Assembly (NCBI GenBank): GCA_015501595.1
Contig: JADNRX010000170.1
Coordinates: forward strand, 47,897-111,896
Origin: Hymenopellis radicata
Lineage: Eukaryota; Basidiomycota; Agaricomycetes; Agaricales; Physalacriaceae
Direction: 5' to 3'
Length of the DNA stretch: 64,000 nt
The stretch's first letter is position 1. Each line of letters begins with the position of its first letter. The notes under the pieces are model-generated. The model was not told the origin of the DNA, searched no databases, and was given only the letters and a program-made list of their open reading frames with translations. Below, one piece after another: positions 10,452 to 21,450 of this stretch. The translations under genes were made by a program, and so were the position numbers.

Positions 10452-12083
10452 ATGGCACCTCGCCTTCCCCGACGTGTTCCTTGGACATCAATCGCAGAGT
10501 TGGAGCAGCTCTGCTCCTGGATATTCACAGACGAAAATGATCTCGATGCCAAAGTCATGGCTGTCCAAAAGGTTTCTCCAGTCTACATGATGAACAAGTC
10601 AACAACCAACATTTTTTGCAGATTTCGGCTTGGAAAACCATAACATCGCTGCCACATGCGATTGATGCTACGTTCTCTTTACTCGTTGTGATAATCGAGG
10701 ATAAAATGCCCAAACAATCCTCATTCTCCTTCTCCTTGCGTCAAAATTATGCCGCCGCTATCATTCGACTTGTGAACGGTCTCGTGGACCCCTTGCAGTC
10801 GGGGGCATATGCCAGGTCAATAGCGTCGATATCAGACCAACTAGGCCTTCCATTATGGCTTGTAGAACTCCGACATGCTGCTACGCATGAAGACTTACCT
10901 AGCTTGGAGTTATTGCAAGAAGGCGCGCGACAGGTGCATCATATCTATTTTAACTACGCGCAGAAACCTTAAATGTGCGCAGTCTATGGTGTGGCTCTTC
11001 CAGAACTACTGGCTCCCTGCCATCAGTCCGTATACCGCTCCTAAAACATCCCCCACTCTTCGATCTCTGGCACCAGTATTGAAGGAGTACAAACGCTTGC
11101 TCAAGGCGACGACGAGAGACCACTCATTGAAATCCGTGCATCAGCAGTCCATTACCAAGGTCGTCAGGGAAGTCGAACGATGGTTGGGCGAAGCCAAAGT
11201 AGCCGCAGATCTCGAGTGGAAAGGCGGCGACAACGATTCCAAGGAAAACTTTGCCCTGGAGAAGCTCTCTGATGAACTATTGCAAAAGGGTATCCTGGTG
11301 CCTTTATCGAAGAAGTATGTACCTTTGCCTCCTCCCGAGCACTCGCGCGAACCTAATAATGTGATTATCAGAAAACGAATATTTCCTTCGGATACGTTCC
11401 ATCCTCCGCCGAATGCGGTGGATATATGGTCACCGCTTATTCTCCAAATGCACGCGTTACATCCAGACTTCTGCAGTGTCCTTGTCGAGCGCATGATGAC
11501 GCTGCTTTTATCGGATTCAGTTTTAGTGGATGAAGGTACCAGGTCAGCCACCTATGACGCTTGTGTCGCCCGCTGGGCAATGTGGGTTGTGGAATCGTGC
11601 CAGACTGGAAATCCAGAAAGCAACATGAAGAGGGAGACTATAGTCTCCCTCATATCGGCCCTTGGTCCGAAGATGCCTTCGTCAAAAGCAGTGTGGGTGC
11701 CTATTGTTGCTCCTGCCGCGGTACTGACAAGTACTCAGTGTGATGCAGTTCCTACAGGCTCTTTGTGCTGGTGAAGAACAGTACGAGACTGCACTGACAT
11801 ACCTATCCTCACAAGATACACATTCCACTGTACGTGCGCGCCCTTGTCCAGATCGTGCTAACTCATCTTCGCCCTAGGCATGGCAGTCGGACGATATATC
11901 TGTTATGGTCAAACGCCTCGAAGAACTGCTCAGTTCCACTGTTGACGAAGTTGCTGGAGTTGACACAACAGATTCTATCTCGATGAGCGTGGACATGCCC
12001 GGTGATGTTTTACCACCAGGCTGGACTTTGCTTGACAATTCGAGATGGAAACCTTGTCCACTTGGCGTTCATTCTGTCGCATA
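10452..12083 (+). CDS. LAS1: Las1-like pre-rRNA processing protein
   Basis: Las1 is the nuclease subunit that, with Grc3, cuts ITS2 during 60S ribosome maturation. The N-terminal Las1 domain is clear: RVPWTSIAELEQL, ISAWKTITSLPHAIDATFSL, then GLPLWLVELRHAATHEDLPS, which contains the HEPN-type R-H-x-x-T-H signature (RHAATH) with its catalytic Arg and His residues. It continues into QSMVWLFQNYWLP. The C-terminus has LPPGWTLLDNSRWKPCPLGV, also typical of the family. Introns at about 10572-10620, 10932-10980, 11692-11737 and 11830-11878 have GT/AG ends and join the frames. The gene is convergent with the secreted-protein gene at 12256, separated by about 170 bases. Confidence 0.92.
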
Positions 12084-12255
12084 AAGGCTTTCGACCTCTG
12101 TCCGAAGAAACAGCTTCGAGACGGGTGGTAGGACGCGAACTTCCGAGGCTCCCTTCATTTTGGTGCGGTGGTAATGCGGTGGTAAAAAATACAGTGGTAC
12201 AGTGGTATGCTACATCGGGGGTACGCGTCCATTGATAGATGCAAATAAATAGAGC

Positions 12256-13320
12256 TCATAGGATATCAGTAGGAACCCATTTGAAAGCCTGTCAAACGAT
12301 TGAGGTGATGATCATATCTCGAAGAGAGGAGCTTACAACGAGATCGATATTCAAGTCAAGGTAGTCACGGACAGCGATGATGTCCCCAGTGTAGTAAATT
12401 CGCTCGTCGTGGACGAAGATGTGAGTCACAGGGTGCGCTGCAAAGTCCATTAGCCTTCGACGAGTGAAGTATTTCGGGAGTGCAACTCACTGCCATCAGA
12501 GTTCGTCCAATGAACGAAGATTTCATCTGATTTGGGTTCCAAAGAGAACTGGCATATGCGTCGGTCATTGCGAACGACATGAAGGGAACGAGGAGGCTCA
12601 CAACAGTAATCTCCAATGACGTTCCAGCGTTGGGATCCCGAATGAGGGAATTGGCGGGATATGTTGTCACCGACGTAGTCCGTGCGATGTGGAAACTATT
12701 GAGATAGCGGTTAGAGACTAGCCAAGCGACGCGGCTGGTGGCCTACTTCTTCGAGCCGGGACCAAGACTGTCACCGAAGAGACCTACGGCGATGCACATC
12801 CGTTCATGTCTTTCCTGCAACAGGTAGAGGTCAAGGTCCGACACTACTTAGTTTAAGTGGAAGCGTACAATATCATAGAGGTCTCCGCCAGAGCCATGCG
12901 CACGATAGATATACGTGGCTGCTTCTTCCTCAGAGGAAACAACTCGGTGACTACTGACATAGCCAATCAATCGCCCTCGCACGGATCCTTCGTAGATGGC
13001 AACATGGCCTGCGGAAGACCACTTGGGAGTTGACGAGGCTTTACAGAAAGATGAGGGTGCACTTCTAGGATGCAGAAAATGAAGCACTTACAATAAGGCT
13101 TATCAAGACTTCCGTCGTTCAGATGAGATGTATATGGTGGTGGTCCTCCCAGAACCGCTTGGTGCTGCGGCATGTCCTGTATCTGCGTAGGAGGTCGATC
13201 TATGCGCTGATTCCGCAGGAGTGACAATTTGTTGGATGTGTAGTCGCCGGCAATGGGTGATGCATGAGACAGAGGAAGAGCCAGAGTAAGGAGAGTGTAA
13301 AGGGCGAATGTGAGTTGCAT
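12256..13320 (-). CDS. Predicted secreted protein of unknown function
   Basis: I do not recognise the family. The protein starts with a good signal peptide (MQLTFALYTLLTLALPLSHA, cut near ASP). Later exons give WSSAGHVAIYEGS, GRLIGYVSSHRVV, EEEAATYIYRAHG, ERHERMCIAVGLFGDSLG, a hydrophobic stretch ITVVSLLVPFMSFAMT, and a C-terminus HIFVHDERIYYTG-DIIAVRDYL-AFKWVPTDIL. Introns at about 13092-13022, 12870-12818, 12747-12698, 12490-12438 and 12329-12283 have GT and AG ends. The 12490-12438 intron joins the frames only if one base is added or removed nearby, so the model may contain a sequence error there. The gene is divergent from the MCC beta gene. Confidence 0.6.
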
Positions 13321-13714
13321 ATTGAGTACGATATGTCAAGGAGACTCTAAGCCAAGGAGATAGGGAATCAAAAGTAGGTTCTAAATGTCCGTGTGATCCA
13401 GAGGCTTTATATACCAAGGATTCGGCGAATTTGCAAGGTGTCAAAGTGGATTTATTTAAGCGCCTGACATGTCACTCGTGAGTGGAAATAAATGCGCGCG
13501 CCGCCGGGCTGAATCCTGTATCTACGCGTAAGAGGAGACGTTTCAAGTCCATTCATCTCAATTGCCCTTTGAAATGCGCGCGGGTAGGCTGCAAAAGGTT
13601 GCTGTGATGATCGTCGAAGAAGAGATAGTGGCGTTTTCCGATCAATTCAAACTCGGATCCGGAGGCTTTACCCCGCTGATGCCATAGTTCTCGACCTCGT
13701 CATCAACCAACAAC
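13321..13714. promoter_or_regulatory. Divergent promoter region, secreted protein / MCC beta
   Basis: About 390 bases between two divergent starts. It contains alternating GC runs (around 13494-13506 and 13575-13583) but no clear TATA box. Nothing else recognised. Confidence 0.35.
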
Positions 13715-15964
13715 ATGAATATTGCCGGGACCTCAGTTCGTCGTACGAGCCATACTTTTCGACAACGACGAGCACAATGTCTGCGACTGTATCACGCGTC
13801 TGTTCTTCCCTCGCTACTGTCGACCACGTCACCGGAATTCACTGCCAAAGCAGAGTCGATGGAGGCTCTTATTGCAGATTTTGAGGCGAAGACGGAAGAG
13901 GCCAGGCTTGGAGGCGGGTCCAAGGCCTCAGAGCGAATGATTAGCAAGGGAAAGAAGCTTCCCAGAGAGCGGTAGGTGTCGATTTCTTCGCGTCATTCGC
14001 CTGCTGAACGTCTTGGTAGGTTAAGCCTTCTATTAGATCCGCATACACCATTTCTAGAACTATCTCCTCTTGCTGCTCATGATGTATATCCTGGACAGAG
14101 TATCCCTGGAGCCGGACTCATTACCGGCATAGGGAGGATCTCGGGGCGAGAATGCATGATAGTGGTTAACGACGCCACGGTGAAGGGCGGAGTTTATTTT
14201 CCACTCAGTGTGCGTCGTCAGCGCGTCTCATACTTGAAACGCGTTCTGACTTCTCTGCAGGTCAAGAAACAACTTCGCGCTCAGGAGATTGCGCGTGAAC
14301 ACGGCCTGCCATGTGTCTACATAGGTACACCTACTATGATTGAATTCACCTTGTTCTCATCGTGTCAAAGTTGAATCGGGAGGGGCTGCACTTCCACACC
14401 AAGCCAATGTTTTCCCCGACAAGGAGCATTTCGGGCGCATTTTCTACAACATGGTGCGTATTCTCCTTACTTGGCGACCTAAAATAACCTCGACGCGATT
14501 GTAGGCTCAGATGTCAGCCTTAGGAATACCACAGATCGCCTCCATCCACGGCATATCCGTGGCCGGCGGCGCCTATGTTCCGGCCATGGCAGACGAGAAT
14601 ATCATAGTCCAGAATCAAGGTCGGATATTCCTTGCAGGACCTCCTCTTGTCAAGGCGGCAACAGGAGAAGAAGTCGATGACGAGACTCTTGGCGGTGGCA
14701 TGATGCATTCTAGCGAGAGTGGCGTCACGGACCACTTGGCCCGTGACGACGAGCATGCCATCAATATCACTAGGAGCGTCGTTGGTGACTTGGGACGTGC
14801 GGGATGGACTCCTGTTCCAGTTAGTGGACGGTCACATGGTTACACGCTTGCTGAGTGCTCTGTAGCCCCCGGTCGAACCTCAAGACCCGCTTTATCCTTC
14901 TTCCGATTTACATGGAATTGTTGGTACAGATGTACGGCAAGGTTTCGATATGCGCGATGTTATTTCTCGCATCGTTGACGGAAGTCGTTTGCGGGAGTTC
15001 AAGAAGGAGTACGGTCCGACAATAATCACCGTGAGTAACCTAAACGTAGTGCAATAGCCCGTGATGACAAGAGTCTTTGTTAGGGTTTCGCGCACATACA
15101 CGGTTATGAAGTTGGAATAGTCGCCAATAATGGCATACTATTCTCGCCCTCAGCGTTGAAAGCGACTCACTTCATTCAGTCTTGCTCACAAAGACAGATT
15201 CCTCTCTTGTTCTTGGTCAATGTGACCGGTACGGGGAAAAATAACTGAAGCTTCTAGCAACTCGCTAAATTTCCCCTGCACATTCAGGTTATATGGTCGG
15301 CTCCAAGGCTGAGCGTGGTGGAATTGCGAAGGACGGCAAGTCTTCCAATTCATGTGATGCTTTGCATATTGTCTAAAGCCTTTCAGGTGCCAAGATGGTC
15401 CGCGCAGTGGCGTGTGCTGACGTTCCTAAGCTTACCGTTGTCGTGGGCGGTAGCTTTGGTGCTGGAAATTACGGTGAGAAGTTTTCGTGCTTACAGTTTC
15501 TTTCCTATTCACGGACGGTTCGCTATAGGGATGTCTGGAAGAGCTGTGAGTGTCCAGTATAATTGTCGTGCACAGAAATTCAATGCTAGATATAGTACTC
15601 GCCGAGATTCCTTTGGATGTGGCCCAACGCGAAAGTATCAGTGATGGGTTCTGCCCAGCTCTCGCAAGTCATGGCTTCCGTTTCAAAGTAAGGACTCCGT
15701 TATCACCACTCATTAGGAAATATCTAACAGTCTGACAGGGATCCGTCTCAGCATTCATCTTTGAAGTCAGAGATTGAAGAACAATCCACGGCTCTGTATT
15801 CCACGGCGCGCCTTTGGGACGATGGTATCATTAAACCGACGGACACAAGGGATGTTGTTGGATTGGGACTAGCCTTAGCATCCAGGCGTCCACCATATGG
15901 TTCACGCCGGGGATCGACTACTTGGGACGGTGACGGGAAGGGTTTTGGAGTCTTCAGGATGTAG
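13715..15964 (+). CDS. Methylcrotonyl-CoA carboxylase beta subunit (mitochondrial)
   Basis: Carboxyltransferase subunit of biotin-dependent 3-methylcrotonyl-CoA carboxylase, a step of leucine breakdown in the mitochondrial matrix. The first 40 residues are Arg/Ser-rich without acids ([20 protein letters not shown]), a mitochondrial presequence. The carboxyltransferase domain follows: [89 protein letters not shown], then [50 protein letters not shown] and a C-terminal [15 protein letters not shown]. About ten short introns separate these blocks and all join in frame by eye. The alpha (biotin) subunit and isovaleryl-CoA dehydrogenase, which cluster with this gene in some ascomycetes, are not in the window. 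Confidence 0.95.
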
Positions 15965-16215
15965 ATATATGTACCTCTTGTAGGTAGACGCCTCCAAGCG
16001 TTCTGAATACTTAGTCTACGAGGCCACAGCTTCAGCACGGCAAGCTGCCGTTGATGATTGAAGAACTCTCGCGTGGCTGGATCAGTGTCCAAGATCTAAA
16101 TCAGCCTCTTGGTCTAAGTCTAAGTCTAAGAGGTGCCGTTGGCTGGTAGTAACGGCCTTGGAAACAAAGGAGTTGCCTGGGACTTGCTGGGTCACTTTTG
16201 AACCACCACCACACA

Positions 16216-17990
16216 TGGCGACGCCGGGCGAAAATCTTGTCAGGACTCTTTCCAGTGTCTATACATACAGCCCGCCTCGGCGCCTTCCAGCTGTTACCAT
16301 CCACACGGCGCCGTACACGCCTATCCTCGCTCCGACTTTGGACCGTGTTCCGGCCTTCGTGAGACTCGCTGAAGACCTCGATGACCGGCTCATAAAATCT
16401 CTTGAACATACCTTGACCTCCGACGTCATGCGATCAAGGTGGATGAGGTTCAAGAAATGTGTACAAGCTACCGCCGTGCAGAACCATCGTTCTCTTCTAT
16501 GAAGATTGGAAATGAAGCTTCAGTCACCGCCATCACTACCGCCGTCGTAACGCAAGTGAGTGGCATCACATTCACGGGCTACGGGGTTTCCACCGAGGAT
16601 GAACCCCAGTACCGCCTCATGGACCAGATGCCCGACCATGTCTGGTCGTTTTACGGCGAACGACGCGTCGTTTTGGAAGACAAAGGTTGGCGTCTCTTCG
16701 ACCACACCGCGCCAAGTATCGTGGCGTTGGCGCGGAGCGAGGAGGGCAAACGACTTCAGCGGAATAGTACAGAGCAAGGCGCGCGAGCCATACTCTACAA
16801 AGTATGTTCAAACTCTGTGTATGCCATGCTGACTCCAGCGCAGATCGCTGTCGCAATGTTCGACCTCCACCTCTGGTGGGGCATTCTCTTTGGTGGCGAC
16901 CAGCTACTTCTTTTCCAAAGGGTCATGTCGACGACTCAATCAACGCGTTACGGAGTGCTTTGCTCGGAAATTCTGCCCATCAATCGCCTCTGCCTAATTA
17001 CTCTGGGTATGATACTTGTGCCGGGCGGTGTACCATTAGTTGATGTCGCGTCGTTCAAAATACCTGTCCCGGCTGCCTGCCCCCCATCAAATTTACCCAT
17101 TCTGACTCGGGACCGTGTGGATCAACTGTTTCCTGTTGCGGAAGATGACCATGACGATGAGGAGCGTGAAAGCGCTCAGGCAGACCTGGGCAGCTTGACA
17201 GTATGTTCCTAGATTTCTTAGATTGTAGGCCCATCTGACTTCAAGTTAGAGTCTCGAAGCATTGTTTCTGATTGACGGCTATGAGCCCACAAGCTCTTGT
17301 CATTGTCCTTTAGGGATGTCTCACTCGGTTCGCCTCCGGATTCCCCCCCTCTTCTCACCCCGCCAATCCCTTTGGTTTCATTGAGGAGGGCCTGAAAAAG
17401 CATCTCATGAAGCTGGCAGCCCTGCCCCTTCAGCTTCCTCCTCATCGTGCTCTGACGCTTCATATCAACAACTATATATCCATTGGTGCGACGGGTGCTG
17501 TTTTCGGAGCATCTGTCGGTCCCTTAGACATGGTTATCAAGACTATACCGCCTGGTTGGCAGGGCAAATCGGACCTTTGCCATGAGGCGCACATGTATGA
17601 TGTGCTTGCCTCCCTCCAAGGTCGTGTTCTTCCCCGGATGGTTGGGTTCTTTGAGGGAGAAGGATGGACGATGCTCATATTAGAGCATTGTGGGAAGAAG
17701 GTTACCGACCTAGACATTTCTCAGGAGCAAAGGTAAGTCAGATCCTCATGTTGGAACTTGGCAGGGAGAACCGGAGTTCATCAATTATTAGGAGAATCCT
17801 GTGGCAATATGCCTGCGAGATTCACGCAAAGAGGGTGTTGCATGCGGACCTCGAGTTGAGGAATTTGGTGGTGTCGAGGTCGGGCGATGTGCATATCATT
17901 AACTATGCATTTTCGAAGGGTGGCCACAAGTGTAATGGGGATTCATGTGAAGAGCTTCGTGAATTTCGGAGGCTATTGGGACTTACTTGA
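16216..17990 (+). CDS. Kinase-like protein with altered DFG motif
   Basis: A fungal protein-kinase-like fold is visible in the C-terminal third: GATGAVFGA (glycine loop), DMVIKTIPPG (possible VAIK lysine), LCHEAHMYDVL, WTMLILEHCG (hinge), VLHADLELRNLVVS (H-x-D-x-x-x-x-N catalytic loop). The place of the DFG Asp is Asn (VHIINYAFSKGGHKC), so metal binding may be lost. The final HKCNGDSCEELREF resembles small fungal kinase-like proteins. The N-terminal two thirds (VWSFYGERRVVLEDKGW, FDLHLWWGILFGGDQ) have no family I can name. Exon joins near 16440-16520 do not keep frame cleanly: TIVLFYEDWK and NEASVTAITT seem to be one exon separated by a one-base shift. A start at 16158 is also possible. The whole could be a decaying gene. 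Confidence 0.6.
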
Positions 17991-18912
17991 GGATGTTTGT
18001 CTTTTTATTGTTATCTTATTCGTACTCAGTCTAGAGGTAGTGTAATAGAGCATATAATTACACTGTAAATTGTGAGACAGCGGTGACTAGTCAGGTTCGG
18101 TATCCTTGTAGACTTCGAGAGTGGTTAACTGTGGAGTACATGTTGAAGGCCGGCATGATAAGAGGACAAGCCAGAGAATGCGACGAAATGGATCCAACAT
18201 TAAATTTACCCTTACACTGAAGTTGGCGGCTTCCCAAGTCGTCGCGGGCATCCTTGCCATGGCACCCCGTTCATCACAAGAACGCCGGTGAAGTCCTAAT
18301 CTGTTCCTAAGGAGTCTGTCAAGCTCGATACAAGATCTGCAGGTAGCATAACATGCAGCTCACCCGCTACGTGCAGAACAGATAAACACAGTGATTGGAG
18401 GTCTTTGCCATGATGAAGGCTTACATCTAGTGAGACTTGCGTACTTGGTACCCGACTATATCTACGTCGGCGCCAATGAAAGTGGACTTGTGTTTTCCTC
18501 GCTTTCTATGTGTAAGGCCGCAAATCGTGCCCCGAAACACAGCTTTATCTCTAGCGGGCCAGACGTCTTACGCGACAAGAAGGATCTTCAAGTGGACGTT
18601 ACCATCGGAACGTACCTAATATTAACCCTTCTTTCATCCCGGCGTGCGTGTCTCTTTGGCGGAACTTGAGTTGAGGTCGAGGCCGACACAGCAGTAAGTC
18701 TTGACGTTGCATTATTTCTGTCCACACCTTTTGATTGTGAACTTTGCAGCGCTATAAACTCGCGCCCTCGGAAACCGCTTTCGTCGACCAGACTTGATTT
18801 TTGGCTATTTTTGGTCTGTTTGTTGACGACAGATTCCTGAAAGGTAAGCTGTTTCCTTGTTACTTCAAGTTGTTACCTGTTACTCGCGCAATTTCGATGG
18901 CAGCGAGATGGT
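17991..18912. other. Gene-free region upstream of tandem duplication
   Basis: About 920 bases with only short frames. No domain or mobile-element end recognised. The segment near 18850-18895 repeats TTAC/GTAAC words that resemble the palindrome in the adjoining duplication. Confidence 0.35.
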
Positions 18913-19037
18913 ACAGTAAGTATTGAGGCTGTCCTTGTTCAGTTCTTACCGAGTCGACAGCATTTCGAACAACGGTTCTTGACTCGTCGCCGCGTCGTCT
19001 TGAACTGGTCTTGAAACATGTTGGATTTTGTACTTGC

Positions 19038-19060
19038 GAGGTAACACTTTTTGTTACCTC
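19038..19060. promoter_or_regulatory. Palindrome in the tandem repeat, copy 1
   Basis: GAGGTAACA and TGTTACCTC form perfect 9-base arms around a 5-base centre (CTTTT). The arrangement suits a dimeric regulator site or a small hairpin. It is present once in each 226-bp copy. Function is inferred only. Confidence 0.5.
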
Positions 19061-19263
19061 TGAATCCAAGACAGAGCTGAATGAAGTGAACGTCAATTCC
19101 CAAGCACCGACATATTCCGTCACATGCAGCGCTCTTTCACAGTAAGTATTGAGGCTGTCCTTGTTCAGTTCTTACCGAGTCGACAGCATTTCGAACAACG
19201 GTTCTTGACTCGTCGCCGCGTCGTCTTGAACTGGTCTTGAAACATGTTGGATTTTGTACTTGC

Positions 19264-19286
19264 GAGGTAACACTTTTTGTTACCTC
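19264..19286. promoter_or_regulatory. Palindrome in the tandem repeat, copy 2
   Basis: The same 9-base-arm palindrome as at 19038-19060, here about 100 bases upstream of the DUF202 start codon. Confidence 0.5.
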
Positions 19287-19381
19287 TGAATCCAAGACAG
19301 AGCTGAATGAAGTGAACGTCAATTCCCAAGCACCGACATATTCCGTCACATGCAGCGCTCTTTCTCCACTCTTACTTCGAC

Positions 19382-19780
19382 ATGCCAATCCGTGTCACTC
19401 TGACGCTCGAGAACAACGGAAGCGTGGCTCGCGACCATCTCGCTTCTGAACGTACCTTTCTTGCCTACGTCCGCACGAGTCTAGCATTAGCGTCGACGGG
19501 TGTAGCACTCGTCCAGCTATTTTCCATATCGACGCGGAATTCAGACGGGACATCATCTCCCAACGCCAATCCACTTCATATTTATGCACGGCCGCTCGGT
19601 GCGACCGCGATTCTGCTGGGACTCCTCGTGTTGGCCGTCGGATCTGCTCGATTCTTCATCATCCAGGAGAAATTGACGAGGGGCGTCTTTCCGGTGGCGA
19701 GGATCTTCACAGTCGGAGCGGCTACATGCATAGCGGCGTTAATAGCTGTTGTTTTTGCAGTCATAATGGCGAAGGAGTAG
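19382..19780 (+). CDS. DUF202-domain small membrane protein
   Basis: A 132-residue intronless protein of the DUF202 family (small integral membrane proteins; the same domain forms the membrane part of fungal Vtc1-type proteins). The family core is present: ARDHLASERTFLAYVRTSLA, followed by a first hydrophobic segment (LALASTGVALVQLFSI), then RPLGATAILLGLLVLAVGSA as a second, and VARIFTVGAATCIAALIAVV as a third. Three membrane helices are therefore predicted. The start fits the family length. Biochemical role is unknown. A frameshifted paralogue lies 800 bases downstream. Confidence 0.88.
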   Translation: MPIRVTLTLENNGSVARDHLASERTFLAYVRTSLALASTGVALVQLFSISTRNSDGTSSPNANPLHIYARPLGATAILLGLLVLAVGSARFFIIQEKLTRGVFPVARIFTVGAATCIAALIAVVFAVIMAKE

Positions 19781-20580
19781 TCGAAAATGGGCTCGGATGC
19801 GGCTTGCACTGGTGCTCCGAATTGCGTGACAGCCTCAAAAACTATACAGCTGTAGTTGCACGTCCACCTAGGAAGGTTGATAGGATGAAGGACGAGGTCG
19901 CCGGTGAGGCTATTATCAGGGAGGGCAGCAAGGCTTGTTGAATGGATTGTGCCCGCCAGCAAGCTAGTCTTATTCTGCTGTAGGGTTAAGGTTTTTGATC
20001 TTGACCTCGAACAGTCACCATCACCATGTGGCATACACTAGCGATGTTTGTTCATTCTTTCACTACCTACGGCCACAAAGTCTTTCTTAATCCGTACACG
20101 TCTTGAAGCAAAGATAGGCGGTGTCGTTGACCAAGTCCGGACGTCTGGAACCCATCAAACCGTGTTCTTTTTACGTCGAGCTCCACGTACTAGCCCTGTC
20201 TCGGGAACGAGACTTCCTGATGTTACAACACGACTTGCAGCATTTGGGGCGTCACGCGTCATCCCTTGCTGGAGCTGTTCTATGTTCAGCGAGTGGATGA
20301 GGTGAAGTCCGATAATTGGCGGAATGACGGTCAGTACGGAGGTACATCTTATACAGACAAAAGTCACGTTGCATTGCAGGAGTCAGGACTGCCTCTTACT
20401 TTGCTATTGCTTATCGCCTCGGCCATTGCCCTTCGCCACACCGAATTCTTCGAAGCTCTCTCAGCCGGAATCAGGCAGCGAGTACGCGCAATCAGTCACG
20501 CGGATTAGAACATTCCCACGTCAATCTCGTGTCTTGGAATTGAAAACGTTCTCGTAAACTCCGCGGTAACAGACCTTGAC
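19781..20580. other. Spacer between two DUF202 copies
   Basis: About 800 bases. Short frames only (for example 20266-20508), with no domain. It should contain the promoter of the second copy. It shows no obvious duplicate of the upstream 226-bp repeat. Confidence 0.35.
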
Positions 20581-20975
20581 ATGGGCGTCCGCATCTCGTT
20601 GACACTCGCCAACAACGGCAGCGTCGCCCGCGACCACTTGGCGTCTGAACGCACATTCCTCGCCTATGTGCGAACAAGTCTTGCTTGGCATCTGTTGGCG
20701 TAGCAGTCGTCCAACTCTTTTCTATTGAAGGGAGGGTTTCAGGCGGGGTAATATCGCCTACTTCGAACGCTCTTCGTGAGCATTCCAGGCCGCTTGGAGC
20801 AACTGCATTGATACTTGGGCTTCTTGTGCTCATTATTGGTGTCACAAGATACTTCAGTGTTCAACAAAAGTTGACGTGTGGCCTCTTCCCGGTGGCACGC
20901 ATATTTACAGTCGGCATGACTGCGTGTATCGCTGCTATGATTGCAGTGACGTTTGGCATCATGTTGAAGCACTAG
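20581..20975 (+). pseudogene. Second DUF202 gene, frameshifted by one base
   Basis: Tandem paralogue of the gene at 19382. The first frame starts at ATG 20581 and reads NNGSVARDHLASERTFLAYV-RTSLA, nearly identical to its neighbour, then runs to a stop at 20701. The rest continues one frame over: ASVGVAVVQLFSI, RPLGATALILGLLVLIIGV, VARIFTVGMTACIAAMIAV. Alignment with copy 1 shows that a single missing base near 20684 (the CTTGCTTGG stretch) causes the break. Everything else keeps the family length and three hydrophobic segments, so it is either a very young pseudogene or an intact gene with a sequence error. Confidence 0.75.
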
Positions 20976-21450
20976 TGTCGCTTTGATTTTGAAGGGTCGA
21001 AGTACGTTCATTCCGCCGCTTGTAAGCGTTGTCTTACCTTTTCCCACCAGCCCATGCTAGACCCTATGTCCTCAGTACTGATGAGTATAACGACTTTCAC
21101 GAACTGCCTGGCTATATGCCTGTCCACATCATCATCCATCCGTCATCCACATATCGAGTATTTGAAAAAAATGAATGTTTCTGACTGTGACTTTGGCGAT
21201 AGTCTACTGCAACGGAGGTTGGAAGGATATAATGGCAGGGACCTGTCCAAAGGCAACGATCTTCCTCCATTACTGTTACATGTTGGACTGTACATATGAA
21301 GCCGAAGTACTGAAGACTAAGTTGTTTGTTAATTCATTTGTTATACAAGGACATCAGATGGTTAGGGTTAGGGTTATATTTCCTTGAACACTAACCACAT
21401 CGAAGGAGACGGTCTCCAGGTTCCTCGATGCAACCACGACCTCAAATGCG
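20976..21450. promoter_or_regulatory. Region upstream of MLH3 with telomere-like motif
   Basis: About 475 bases. At 21361-21376 there are two and a half TTAGGG units in a row (GTTAGGGTTAGGGTTA), about 75-90 bases before the MLH3 start. Such sites can bind Myb-type telomere-repeat factors in fungi. Nothing else recognised. Confidence 0.5.

Larger units (their letters stand above)
18913..19364 (+). repeat. 226-bp perfect tandem duplication
   Basis: Bases 18913-19138 are repeated head to tail as 19139-19364 with no difference that I can see. The duplication lies in the region just upstream of the first DUF202 gene (ATG at 19382), so it doubles any promoter element in it. The copy contains part of what may be the 5' untranslated leader. 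Confidence 0.9.
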
